The position numbers and the translations under genes were made by a program. The notes under the pieces were generated by a model. The model was not told where the DNA came from. It saw nothing but the letters and a program-made list of their open reading frames with translations, and made no database searches. DNA of 64,000 nt from Chryseobacterium oleae (GTDB lineage Bacteria; Bacteroidota; Bacteroidia; Flavobacteriales; Weeksellaceae), in assembly GCF_900115055.1 (NCBI RefSeq), contig NZ_FOVD01000001.1, positions 868,001 to 932,000 of the forward strand, read 5' to 3'. Numbering within the stretch: the first letter of the stretch is position 1; each line of letters starts with the position of its first letter. Below are positions 1-7,751 of the stretch, in pieces.

Positions 1-77
1 TCAAACCCATATTTCGGCATCTCATCTTTCTTTCTTTAAAAAACGAAAATATCCTGTTCGAACTCAGGTTAAATAGT

Positions 78-85
78 TACTTTTG
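78..85 (+). promoter_or_regulatory. -7 promoter element of the first hydrolase gene
   Basis: TACTTTTG matches the Bacteroidetes -7 consensus TAnnTTTG. It overlaps a TTG that would otherwise extend the downstream reading frame, so it argues for translation from the ATG at 110. I see no good -33 TTG at the ideal distance. Confidence 0.5.
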
Positions 86-109
86 GCAAAAATAAAAAGA
101 CAAGGCTCT

Positions 110-1024
110 ATGAAACAGCTTTTATTACTTCTATTTTCCATGATTGCAAGTGCTGTTCAGGCCCAGAATCTCTATTCCAAAGCTTATGGCAGTCCAAAAG
201 ATACACCTGTTATTTTCATCCACGGCGGACCCAGTGGAAATGCCACTCTGTTTGAAGGAACTACGGCTCAAAAGCTTGCAGACAAAGGATTTTATGTGAT
301 TGTTTATGACAGACGCGGCGAAGGAAGGTCTAAAGATGATCATGCGGCCATGACTTTTAAAGAAAGCTTTGAAGACCTCAACCAGATCTATGCAACATAC
401 CATCTTAAAAAAGCCAATATCCTCGCCCATAGTTTTGGAGGAATTATCGGAACGCTATTCACCAGACAGTTTCCTGAAAAAGTAAGTTCACTGACACTAG
501 CCGGCGCATTATTTTCACAGCAGGAAACCTATGATCATATTTTAAAAGAAGCTAAAGAGAAATTCAAAAATGATCCCTCACAGCTTCAGGAGATTGCGGA
601 AATTGAAAATTTAAGTAAAAACTCGGCAGCCTATAGAAAGAGATGTTATGAAATGGCCAGCAAAATGAATTTCTTCAGCATGCCCTCTCCTACTCCCGAA
701 AGTAAGCAATTGAGACAGGCATATGAAGCGGGCGAATTTTACGCCAATAATTTCAGAAACCAGGAATCACCGTTGAAGTTCTATAAAAATGAATCCCAGA
801 ACAACATTGACAATACTTCTGTTCTGAACGAGATAAAAAAACGTGGAATTCCAATTTTCGCAGTGTATGGAAAAGACGATGGCATATTTTCCAAGAAGCA
901 GCTTAATGATATGAAAACGATCGCCGGAAAAAATCATTTTAAAATCATTGATAATTGTTCCCATTATCTCTTCGTTGACCAGCAGAACGAATTTTTACAA
1001 TTCATGGGTGAAAATCTAAAATAA
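110..1024 (+). CDS. secreted alpha/beta-fold hydrolase (S33 / proline iminopeptidase-like)
   Basis: A 304-aa alpha/beta hydrolase. The ATG at 110 opens a typical signal peptide (MKQLLLLLFSMIASAVQAQ, cleavage near residue 18), so the enzyme is probably periplasmic or secreted. The oxyanion-loop motif HGGP lies near residue 38. The nucleophile elbow AHSFGG is near residue 107, the acid is in YGKDD near residue 255, and the catalytic His is in CSHYLF close to the C-terminus, so the triad looks complete. The HGGP motif and cap-domain size fit the S33 peptidase/esterase group; the substrate cannot be told. An in-frame TTG at 83 lies inside the promoter and is rejected as start. A small exported protein follows. 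Confidence 0.8.
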   Translation: MKQLLLLLFSMIASAVQAQNLYSKAYGSPKDTPVIFIHGGPSGNATLFEGTTAQKLADKGFYVIVYDRRGEGRSKDDHAAMTFKESFEDLNQIYATYHLKKANILAHSFGGIIGTLFTRQFPEKVSSLTLAGALFSQQETYDHILKEAKEKFKNDPSQLQEIAEIENLSKNSAAYRKRCYEMASKMNFFSMPSPTPESKQLRQAYEAGEFYANNFRNQESPLKFYKNESQNNIDNTSVLNEIKKRGIPIFAVYGKDDGIFSKKQLNDMKTIAGKNHFKIIDNCSHYLFVDQQNEFLQFMGENLK

Positions 1025-1028
1025 AATG

Positions 1029-1036
1029 TAGTTTTG
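1029..1036 (+). promoter_or_regulatory. possible -7 element before the small exported protein
   Basis: TAGTTTTG matches TAnnTTTG just after the stop of the hydrolase gene. Transcription would begin near 1041, supporting the ATG at 1063 rather than the one at 1042, which would be leaderless. No clear -33 element. Confidence 0.35.
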
Positions 1037-1062
1037 TAAACATGCGAACCACAGGCACTTCT

Positions 1063-1419
1063 ATGAAAAACTATAAAGCACTCATCATGATGCTGATATT
1101 GGTGTTTTCATTATCGCCGTGTTCTGTGAAAAGAGATCTTCTCGGCATTTTTGATGTTCAGTATATCAGTGGTTTAAATAAAGTAAAAACGACCGCCAAT
1201 CCTACTTTTGATTGTGACAGCTCCACTGAGCTTTCCTCCCGGAGAATGGCAGCTTCAAAGGCAGATTTCAGGTCTAAAGAAACCACCCTATTTACATCAA
1301 ATTCAGGTTCAGATTTTCCTGAGGATACCGTTTTTCAAAAAAAATATTCCGGAACAACAACCGGAAACAGTCCGCCGAAATACATCCTGTTTAAAAGATT
1401 GAAATTACATGTGGTTTAG
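1063..1419 (+). CDS. small exported protein of unknown function
   Basis: A 118-aa protein that I do not recognise. Residues 1-20 (MKNYKALIMMLILVFSLSPC) form a signal peptide. The Cys at its end lacks a convincing lipobox, so lipoprotein status is uncertain. The rest is Ser/Thr/Lys-rich without a visible domain. An alternative ATG at 1042 would add seven polar residues before the hydrophobic core, so 1063 is preferred. It sits 55 bp upstream of the DoxD-like gene in the same orientation and may share its transcript. Codon use looks like its neighbours. A spurious call is possible, but the signal peptide argues for a real gene. Confidence 0.5.
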   Translation: MKNYKALIMMLILVFSLSPCSVKRDLLGIFDVQYISGLNKVKTTANPTFDCDSSTELSSRRMAASKADFRSKETTLFTSNSGSDFPEDTVFQKKYSGTTTGNSPPKYILFKRLKLHVV

Positions 1420-1474
1420 ATTGTTATCCGAATCAGATTTTCTATAAACCGTCTTTTAATACAATACAATTTCA

Positions 1475-2491
1475 ATGAAACATACTTCAAACAGCCGGTC
1501 TTATGACCTGGCCGGACTCTATACATTATCACTCCGTCTTGTGATCGGATGGACTTATTTTTCAGCATTCTGGCGCAGACTCGTCCTCGAAAACAAACTC
1601 ATTCCCGATGAAGCCGGATATATCGGTGAAAAATTCAATCATTTTCTTCCTAATGCTTTGGGAATAAAACCTATTATTGAATATCTGGTTACCCACCCCG
1701 ATGCTTTGGAAACGTCAATGATTACCTTTACCATTATTGAGGCTGTGGTAGGCCTGTGCATTATTTTAGGATTATTTACCCGATTAATGAGCATTGGGAT
1801 TTTTGGGCTTGCCTTGGGAATTCTTCTCGGTTCCGGCTGGATAGGAACGACCTGTCTGGATGAATGGCAGATCGGTGTTTTGGGAATTGCCGGAGGATTT
1901 GTTTTATTCCTTACGGGAAGCGGTCCTTTTTCAATGGATCATTATTTCATTAAAAAGAATACACCTTTCACTCACAAAAAATGGTTTCTGTGGCTGGGCT
2001 CCGGTGTCCTTCCTTTATCAAAACCCAAAACGATTGTGCTGGCGGGATCTGTTTTTATTTTCGGGCTTACGCTGTATACAAACCAATATTTCCATGGTGG
2101 CGTTTGGGGAACACTTCATAATAAATCGGTAAAACCGAAGGTTGAAATTTCCAATGTTTCACTGAATGCTTCGGAGATAACGTTTGAAATTTACAGGACA
2201 CAGGGAGCAGATGTGTACGGTTCTTTTCTGATCGGAATTCAGTTTCTGGATAAAAACGGAACTGTTTTAAAGGCATTAGACCTCAACGATCTTTCAAAGT
2301 TTCCTAAAGAACATATTAAAAATCATTATGTAGCGAAAGTAAAACCCGGAAAGCACTCTCTTATTATTCCACTGGGCTCAAAGGCTGATCTGACAGTCAA
2401 TCTCCATGATATTTCTGTGAAACAGGAAGATATTCATACGGTGAAGCTGATTGATATTAGTGGTATTGAATGGACTGCGGGCGTAAAGTAA
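1475..2491 (+). CDS. DoxX-family membrane protein, DoxD/DoxA-like (thiosulfate:quinone oxidoreductase-type)
   Basis: A 338-aa membrane protein. Residues about 15-165 hold four hydrophobic segments with the arrangement of the DoxD small subunit of thiosulfate:quinone oxidoreductase (LRLVIGWTYFSAFWRR at the first helix). After another transmembrane segment near residues 188-206, residues 215-338 form an extracytoplasmic beta-rich domain. That domain (YGSFLIGIQFLDKNG, then KPGKHSLIIPLG) resembles DoxA. In the archaeon Acidianus the two parts are separate subunits; fused forms occur in Bacteroidetes. Oxidation of thiosulfate by this protein is therefore only inferred. No other sulfur-oxidation gene is nearby; TauE/SafE at 50.5 kb is distant. 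Confidence 0.7.
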   Translation: MKHTSNSRSYDLAGLYTLSLRLVIGWTYFSAFWRRLVLENKLIPDEAGYIGEKFNHFLPNALGIKPIIEYLVTHPDALETSMITFTIIEAVVGLCIILGLFTRLMSIGIFGLALGILLGSGWIGTTCLDEWQIGVLGIAGGFVLFLTGSGPFSMDHYFIKKNTPFTHKKWFLWLGSGVLPLSKPKTIVLAGSVFIFGLTLYTNQYFHGGVWGTLHNKSVKPKVEISNVSLNASEITFEIYRTQGADVYGSFLIGIQFLDKNGTVLKALDLNDLSKFPKEHIKNHYVAKVKPGKHSLIIPLGSKADLTVNLHDISVKQEDIHTVKLIDISGIEWTAGVK

Positions 2492-2656
2492 GAAACTTAA
2501 AATTGAACCATTAAGAGCCAAGAATATGAAGTTGAGCTTCGCTTTAAGATATATGGCTTAAAAAAATCAATGATTTTTCTTAACTAACCTTACTTTCTTC
2601 ATTAATCTTAATGTTTTAAAAAGCGTAAGTTATCATATGAATACAACATTCCATAA

Positions 2657-2684
2657 AAAAACCTCCGGAAATTCCGGAGGTTTT
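2657..2684. terminator. bidirectional hairpin terminator
   Basis: The arms ACCTCCGGAA and TTCCGGAGGT are separated by a short loop and flanked by an A-run and a T-run, so it can work on both strands. It lies between the DoxD-like gene and the end of the efflux operon. Confidence 0.85.
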
Positions 2685-2698
2685 GTATTTCAACTGAT

Positions 2699-4276
2699 CT
2701 AGTGCATGGCTTCACTTAAATCTATTTTTTCTTTGCTCTTTCGTTCTTTTACCAATAAGATGAACGGAATACAAATCAGGAAGGCAATTCCTAAATAAAG
2801 GAAGACATCCATGTATGACAGTACCGTTGCCTGCTTGGTGACCGTCATATCCATCATTTTATAAGCGGCGTTCATGGCACCATCGGGAGTCATCCCTTTT
2901 GCCATAAAGCTTGCTTTTAATCCATTCAATCTTTGCTGGACATCAAAATCATTGGAGTCTAAATGAGAAATCAGATTCACTCTGTACTTCTGGCTGGCAT
3001 TGGCTATAAATGTTGTGATCGCTGCGATCCCGAAAGATCCTCCCAACTGTCTCATCATCCCTGTAAATGCTGCTCCCTGGCCAATTTCCTGACCTTTCAA
3101 CGTACTTAATGATAATGAAGTGATCGGAATAAATAATAATCCTAATCCGGCTCCTCTTACCATTAACATCCAGAAGAATGCATCTTTACCGGTGTCCGGA
3201 GTCAGAATTTTATATCCCCAGAAACTGTAAACGAAGAAGGTAAATAATCCCAGAGATACCAAGATCTGCTGTTTTACTCCTTTTGAAAGTAACCTACCAA
3301 TAATAGGCATCATGAAAGCGGTTGTTAATGCCGCTGGAATCATTAATGCTCCGGATTCTAAGGCCGTCCACCCTAAAATACTCTGGGTATACAACGGAAC
3401 GATAAACGTAGAACCATATAAACCAAATCCTAATACAAAGGACATCACGGTTCCAATCCTTAAATTACTGTTTTTCAAAACCCGCAGCTCTACAATCGGA
3501 TACTTGAAAGTAAGTTCCCTCCAGAGGAATAATATAAATCCTAAAACTGCTGATACGGTAAACAGGACAATCCATCCACTCGCAAACCAGTCTTCTTCAT
3601 GCCCTCTTTCTAAGATGTACTGTAATGAACCAACCGTAACAGCCAATAAAGCGATTCCTAACCAGTCTACATCTGACGCTTTTCGTCTCTCAGCATATTT
3701 CGGGCTCTTTATAAATTGTAAAGTCATTAAAGTGGCCGCAATCCCGATAGGAATATTGATATAGAAAATATAAGGCCAGCTGAAATTATCTACGATATAT
3801 CCTCCTAATGGTGGCCCCAATGTAGGACCAATAATTACTCCCAGACCATAAATAGCCTGAGCCATACTTCTTTTTTCAACAGGATAGGATTCTGTAATGA
3901 TGGTCTGTGAGGTTACCAGTAAGGCTCCACCTCCAATCCCCTGACAGAGTCTGAAAAATACCAGTTCCCAGATATTATCTGCATTACCGCATAAAAAAGA
4001 GAATACGGTAAAAATGATAATAGAAGCTGCAAAGTAATTTCGTCGTCCGAACTGTTGAGAAAGCCAGCTTGTCATGGGTACGATAATCACGTTACCAATG
4101 GCGTAAGCTGTAATTACCCAACCTACTTCGGAAAGGGTAGATCCCAGGTTACCTTTCATCTCGTTCAGGGCAACGTTCACAATCGTGGAATCCACAATTT
4201 CCAGCAAAGCACAAAGAATAGCTGTGATCGTAATGATCACTCTTCGGGCTCCGTATTCTACTAATGAATCTTGCAT
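2699..4276 (-). CDS. DHA2-family MFS drug efflux permease (EmrB/QacA type)
   Basis: A 525-aa inner-membrane permease with about 14 hydrophobic segments, the DHA2 layout. Membrane helix 1 carries the family residues in LEIVDSTIVNVAL, and the loop between helices 2 and 3 has motif A in LSQQFGRRNYF. Motif C-like glycines and prolines are in YGLGVIIGPTLGPPLGG near residue 145. It would use the proton gradient to export hydrophobic drugs through the HlyD adaptor and TolC channel encoded upstream in the same operon. It is last in the operon, 135 bp after the adaptor gene, with a terminator just downstream. The substrates are not readable from sequence. Confidence 0.9.
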   Translation of the reverse strand: MQDSLVEYGARRVIITITAILCALLEIVDSTIVNVALNEMKGNLGSTLSEVGWVITAYAIGNVIIVPMTSWLSQQFGRRNYFAASIIIFTVFSFLCGNADNIWELVFFRLCQGIGGGALLVTSQTIITESYPVEKRSMAQAIYGLGVIIGPTLGPPLGGYIVDNFSWPYIFYINIPIGIAATLMTLQFIKSPKYAERRKASDVDWLGIALLAVTVGSLQYILERGHEEDWFASGWIVLFTVSAVLGFILFLWRELTFKYPIVELRVLKNSNLRIGTVMSFVLGFGLYGSTFIVPLYTQSILGWTALESGALMIPAALTTAFMMPIIGRLLSKGVKQQILVSLGLFTFFVYSFWGYKILTPDTGKDAFFWMLMVRGAGLGLLFIPITSLSLSTLKGQEIGQGAAFTGMMRQLGGSFGIAAITTFIANASQKYRVNLISHLDSNDFDVQQRLNGLKASFMAKGMTPDGAMNAAYKMMDMTVTKQATVLSYMDVFLYLGIAFLICIPFILLVKERKSKEKIDLSEAMH

Positions 4277-4299
4277 AGTTTTTTACGATGTAAAAAAGG

Positions 4300-4391
4300 T
4301 GAATTGTCAATGGTTAATCAACTTCGTTTGTCAATTTTCAATCTCATGTTATCCTCAGCAACTGACTTGCATCAGCAAAATTGACAATTCA
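4300..4391. repeat. inverted repeat inside the efflux operon
   Basis: The 12-base arms TGAATTGTCAAT (4300-4311) and ATTGACAATTCA (4380-4391) are exact reverse complements. They enclose the spacer between the adaptor and permease genes, which also holds a third copy of the word TTGTCAATTTTCAAT. Related words (GTCAATTGTGAATT, CAATTGACAAATG) appear at 24820-25060. The mRNA could fold into a long hairpin here and change the adaptor/permease ratio; that is inference. Confidence 0.6.
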
Positions 4392-4411
4392 CTTATTTCA
4401 CAGTTTTAATA

Positions 4412-5515
4412 TTATTTAAGCGAAACCTCTGCTTTCACGTTCATTCCCGTTCTTAGCTTCTTAGCAACATTCGGGTCCAGTTTTACGAAGTCGATCTTTA
4501 CAGGAAGTCTTTGTACTACTTTCACGAAGTTACCACTCGCGTTATCCGGAGGAAGAATAGAGAAGGTAGAACCTGTAGCCGGAGAGAATGAACTTACCAC
4601 TCCGTCAAATTCTGTATCCGGGAAAGCATCGATCTCGATTTTCACTTTCTGACCTTCTACCATTTTATCAACCTGAGTTTCTTTAAAGTTGGCCACTACC
4701 CATTTCTGGTCGTTTTTCACTAAGCTGAATAACTGAGATCCCGCCTGTAAATACTGTCCTGCCTGGATAGGAACTTTTCCTACAAATCCGTCTTCCGGAG
4801 CCAGGATAATGGTGTAAGAAAGATTCAGTCTTGCATTTTCCACGTCTACTTCTCTCTGCTTAGCCACTGAACCTGCCACGCTGATCTGCTGAGAACTTGC
4901 AGCGGTCTGAGAAGACGCTACATTCGTTTGCTGAGCGATCTGGTTTCTCTGATCTACCAAAACCTGCAATTGTCTGTCTGCAGATTGTTTTGCGGCCAAA
5001 GCCTGCTCATATTGCTGTTCAGTAATCGAGTGATCTTTTACCAGTACTGAATATCTTTTAAGATCCTGATTGGTTTTCCAGACGTTTACTTTTGCTGCTT
5101 CTATCTGAGCATTAGCCGTTGTTACAGCTGCTTCTGAAGTATTGATGCTTTTAGATGTTGCTGTAGTCGTAGCCTGTGCGTTTGAAATATTGCTTTTTGC
5201 AGTCGTTAATGCTGCTTCAGCCTGTACCAAAGCCATTTTCTGGTCTCTGTTGTCCAGTATCACCAAAGTATCCCCTTTCTTTACAAACTGATTATCTTTT
5301 ACTTTTACCTGCGTTACATATCCTGAAACTTTAGAAATCACAGGGCTCATGTTGGAAGCAATCTGAGCATCATCCGTTTCTTCGTGAATCTGTCCGTAAG
5401 AATAAGTTCTGTATCCGTAAATCCCTCCTACCACAACAACAACTGCTAAAATGATCGGGAAAACTAAACTTTTTTTCTTTTTAGGTTCAATTACCGGTGT
5501 ATTATTATTTTCCAT
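4412..5515 (-). CDS. HlyD/EmrA-family membrane fusion protein
   Basis: A 367-aa periplasmic adaptor. A single N-terminal anchor (about residues 15-33, VFPIILAVVVVVGGIYGYRT) follows a Lys-rich cytoplasmic start. The first half of the biotinyl/lipoyl domain is near residues 50-80 (SGYVTQVKVKDNQFVKKGD). A long Ala/Gln-rich coiled-coil hairpin spans about 85-215. The second lipoyl half and beta-barrel domain follow (APEDGFVGKVPIQAGQYL, about 235-250). The length and the N-terminal anchor fit EmrA partners of DHA2 permeases. It should bridge the permease and TolC. The gene lies 15 bp after tolC and precedes the permease. Confidence 0.92.
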   Translation of the reverse strand: MENNNTPVIEPKKKKSLVFPIILAVVVVVGGIYGYRTYSYGQIHEETDDAQIASNMSPVISKVSGYVTQVKVKDNQFVKKGDTLVILDNRDQKMALVQAEAALTTAKSNISNAQATTTATSKSINTSEAAVTTANAQIEAAKVNVWKTNQDLKRYSVLVKDHSITEQQYEQALAAKQSADRQLQVLVDQRNQIAQQTNVASSQTAASSQQISVAGSVAKQREVDVENARLNLSYTIILAPEDGFVGKVPIQAGQYLQAGSQLFSLVKNDQKWVVANFKETQVDKMVEGQKVKIEIDAFPDTEFDGVVSSFSPATGSTFSILPPDNASGNFVKVVQRLPVKIDFVKLDPNVAKKLRTGMNVKAEVSLK

Positions 5516-5530
5516 TTTTGGTCTTAATCT

Positions 5531-6850
5531 TTATTTAAATGTTAAAGTTCCTGTAGTTTGTAATAGTTTTCTGTAAGCCAGTGCTGCATCTGCTTTTGCA
5601 TTGATCACTCCTACATTGGCTGCAATCTGAGCGGCATCCGCGTCCAAAAGTTCGGTCATGGTTGCCAAACCGTTGTCATATTTATTTTTTGTAATTCTGT
5701 AATTTTCATTAGCCTGTTCAGCAGCTTTTTCATAAACTGAGATTCTCTTTTTGGAGTAATCTGTATTCTGATATTCTCTGTTCACGTCAAGCTTAATATT
5801 ATCATTCAATAATTCATCCGTTGCAGCCAACTGCTTTTCTCTTGCCTGAGACTGTCTCAATGAAGAATTTTCTTTCCAGATATTGGATAAATTATAAGAA
5901 ATTCCTATCCCAACATTAACAGCATTGTATACCGTAAGAACTTTAGGAACGTCTGCCGCTACATATCCTCCTGTAAATGCTATTGAAGGAAGGTTTTCAG
6001 CTTTTGCCGATTTTGAACCAAGTTCTGCCGCTTTTCTCTGCTGAGCCAAAGCCTGTAAGTCTTTACGGTTTTCTCTGGCTTCATTGACGTAATAATCAAC
6101 GGCTTTTACTTCCGAACCTTCATCGATATAATTCTGGTCCACATCAATTTCTGTAGTTTCAGGAATCCCTAATAACAGATCCATATTGATATTGGCAATA
6201 TTGTAGTTGTTTTTGGCTTCCAACAGTTGCAGCTCGATATTTGAAGTCTGAAGATTGGCTTTCAAACGGTCGTTTCTTGCGATGACTCCGTTGTTTTCCA
6301 GTTTAAGAAAAGTCTCATCCCTTTTTTGAGAAGCGGTAAGGTTTTCTTCTAAAACTTTAATGGACTGATTAGCTTTAAATAAATTATTGTAAGCCTGAGC
6401 CACATTGTAAGCAATCGCTATTTTATCATTCTCAGTGCTCAGTTTTGAAGCTTCCACCAGATATTTCGCAGACTGGATCCCGTATTTAATTCTTCCGCCG
6501 CTGTAGATCGGAACACTTAAATTAACCGTTCCGTACGCTACCTGGTGTACATCCGGACTTGATCCTGCTGCTCCTGAACCACCACCAATCTTCAGATCAA
6601 GATTGGGTTTGATAGGAAGGTACATATAACTTCCCGACACTTTCAGTTCCGGAAGCTGTCTGTTTTTGGCTTCCAAAAGATCTGCCGTAGCTTCTTCGAT
6701 TTTGGCGGCATCGATCTTAAGGTTTTTACTGTTCTGGATTCCCAGCTGCACGGCTTCGTCGAGAGTGAGCTGTTTTTTCTCCTGAGCATTAATGGCTGCA
6801 ATTCCCATAAACAGGGATAATGCGAACACCGAGTTATTTATTCTCTTCAT
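5531..6850 (-). CDS. TolC-family outer-membrane efflux channel
   Basis: A 439-aa outer-membrane factor. A signal peptide (cleavage after IAAINAQ, about residue 22) is followed by two repeats of the OEP domain rich in Ala, Gln and Asn. The first helical hairpin begins at LTLDEAVQLGIQNSKNL; the second repeat has the typical DLQALAQQRKAAE helix near residue 265. The C-terminal repeat includes KYDNGLATMTELLDADAA. It would form a trimeric exit duct for the HlyD adaptor and MFS permease. Its start overlaps the end of the TetR gene by 17 bp, indicating translational coupling. Confidence 0.92.
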   Translation of the reverse strand: MKRINNSVFALSLFMGIAAINAQEKKQLTLDEAVQLGIQNSKNLKIDAAKIEEATADLLEAKNRQLPELKVSGSYMYLPIKPNLDLKIGGGSGAAGSSPDVHQVAYGTVNLSVPIYSGGRIKYGIQSAKYLVEASKLSTENDKIAIAYNVAQAYNNLFKANQSIKVLEENLTASQKRDETFLKLENNGVIARNDRLKANLQTSNIELQLLEAKNNYNIANINMDLLLGIPETTEIDVDQNYIDEGSEVKAVDYYVNEARENRKDLQALAQQRKAAELGSKSAKAENLPSIAFTGGYVAADVPKVLTVYNAVNVGIGISYNLSNIWKENSSLRQSQAREKQLAATDELLNDNIKLDVNREYQNTDYSKKRISVYEKAAEQANENYRITKNKYDNGLATMTELLDADAAQIAANVGVINAKADAALAYRKLLQTTGTLTFK

Positions 6851-7460
6851 AACCTAAAAGGTCTTTTAGTAAATATTTTATATGTTTATTAAGTTCTGTG
6901 TAATATTTTTCTTCAAATACTTCATCGTCGTCCGTATCGTTCAGGAACTCTTTGTACATTTCCTTAGCATTGGATGCGTAAAATAAAGTTCCGCTTACTG
7001 TGGCATGAAGTAAATAGATAGGAGGATTTTTGGTAAAAATTCCTTTTTTAAGCCCGCTTTCCAAAACCTGCGAATACATGGAGATAAAGCCCATCTTGGT
7101 TTGTTTAAGAAACTCCACAATCTGAGGATTTTGTGTATAAAGCTGCTCCCGCTGCATAATTCTGTAAAAGCATTTGTGATGTCTCACTCTTCCGGAAAAC
7201 TGATCCACAACTTTCTCTATCTTCTGCCAATCGTTGATATCCGTTCTTTCCAGAATATCTTTGGCGAAGAACTGCCCCTCATTCATTCTGTATTCCACCA
7301 ATTTCTCGTACAGTTTTTCCTTGGATCCGAAATAGTAAGAAATCATAGAGATATTTACATTTGCTGCCTTGGAGATTTCCCTGGTGGAAGTTCCTTCAAA
7401 GCCTTTTTCAGCAAAAAGCTTTTCAGCGGCAAATAAGATATTTTCTTCTTTTGAAACCAT
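6834..7460 (-). CDS. TetR/AcrR-family repressor of the efflux operon
   Basis: A 208-aa TetR regulator. The N-terminal helix-turn-helix covers about residues 25-50 (TSTREISKAANVNISMISYY, then FGSKEKLYEKLVEYR). The remaining all-helical region is the ligand-binding and dimerisation domain. It is the first gene of its operon, followed with overlap by tolC, hlyD and the MFS permease, so it probably represses its own transcript and is released by an efflux substrate. Start choice: ATG at 7460. An upstream in-frame start at 7493 would lie within or ahead of the promoter, so it is excluded. Confidence 0.9.
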   Translation of the reverse strand: MVSKEENILFAAEKLFAEKGFEGTSTREISKAANVNISMISYYFGSKEKLYEKLVEYRMNEGQFFAKDILERTDINDWQKIEKVVDQFSGRVRHHKCFYRIMQREQLYTQNPQIVEFLKQTKMGFISMYSQVLESGLKKGIFTKNPPIYLLHATVSGTLFYASNAKEMYKEFLNDTDDDEVFEEKYYTELNKHIKYLLKDLLGYEENK

Positions 7461-7482
7461 AGTTATTCTATTTTTCAGGGTG

Positions 7483-7512
7483 CAAATGTACACAAGATTT
7501 TCATAAAATCAA
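7483..7512 (-). promoter_or_regulatory. promoter of the efflux operon
   Basis: On the minus strand, TTG (7510-7512) is followed after 19 nt by TACATTTG (7483-7490), which fits the Bacteroidetes -33/-7 consensus. Transcription would start near 7478, giving an untranslated leader of roughly 18 nt before the TetR ATG. Confidence 0.7.
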
Positions 7513-7522
7513 ACGATTGATT
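7507..7522. promoter_or_regulatory. candidate TetR operator
   Basis: The 16-mer AATCAAACGATTGATT has AATCAA and TTGATT as perfect inverted half-sites separated by four bases. It covers the -33 element of the efflux promoter. TetR proteins commonly bind such short palindromes over their own promoter; binding here is inferred from position and symmetry. Confidence 0.5.
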
Positions 7523-7702
7523 GGTTTTTTAATGTTCTTTTAATATTAGCTAATATAAATCGCTGAAAATTAATACAGTTAGAACCTAACTAATTTGGAT
7601 ACTTTGTGAAGATTGCTTATATTTCTTTCAGAATGAGTCTATTCTGGTAACTTAATTTACCCGAAAACAGATTGAGAACACAGATTATTCTGATGACTCC
7701 AT

Positions 7703-7728
7703 AAAAAAATCCGGCTGATATGCCGGAT
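7703..7728 (-). terminator. terminator of the S74/type IX cargo gene
   Basis: The stem ATCCGGC/GCCGGAT with a 6-base loop is followed on the minus strand by seven T residues. It lies 24 bp beyond the stop of the minus-strand gene. Confidence 0.75.
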
Positions 7729-7751
7729 CTTCTGTTTTGAAAACAGGATCT

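Noticed and set aside
3312..3764. 150-codon plus-strand ORF opposite the MFS permease
   Set aside because: The permease reading frame is fully supported by motifs; the other strand shows no family similarity.
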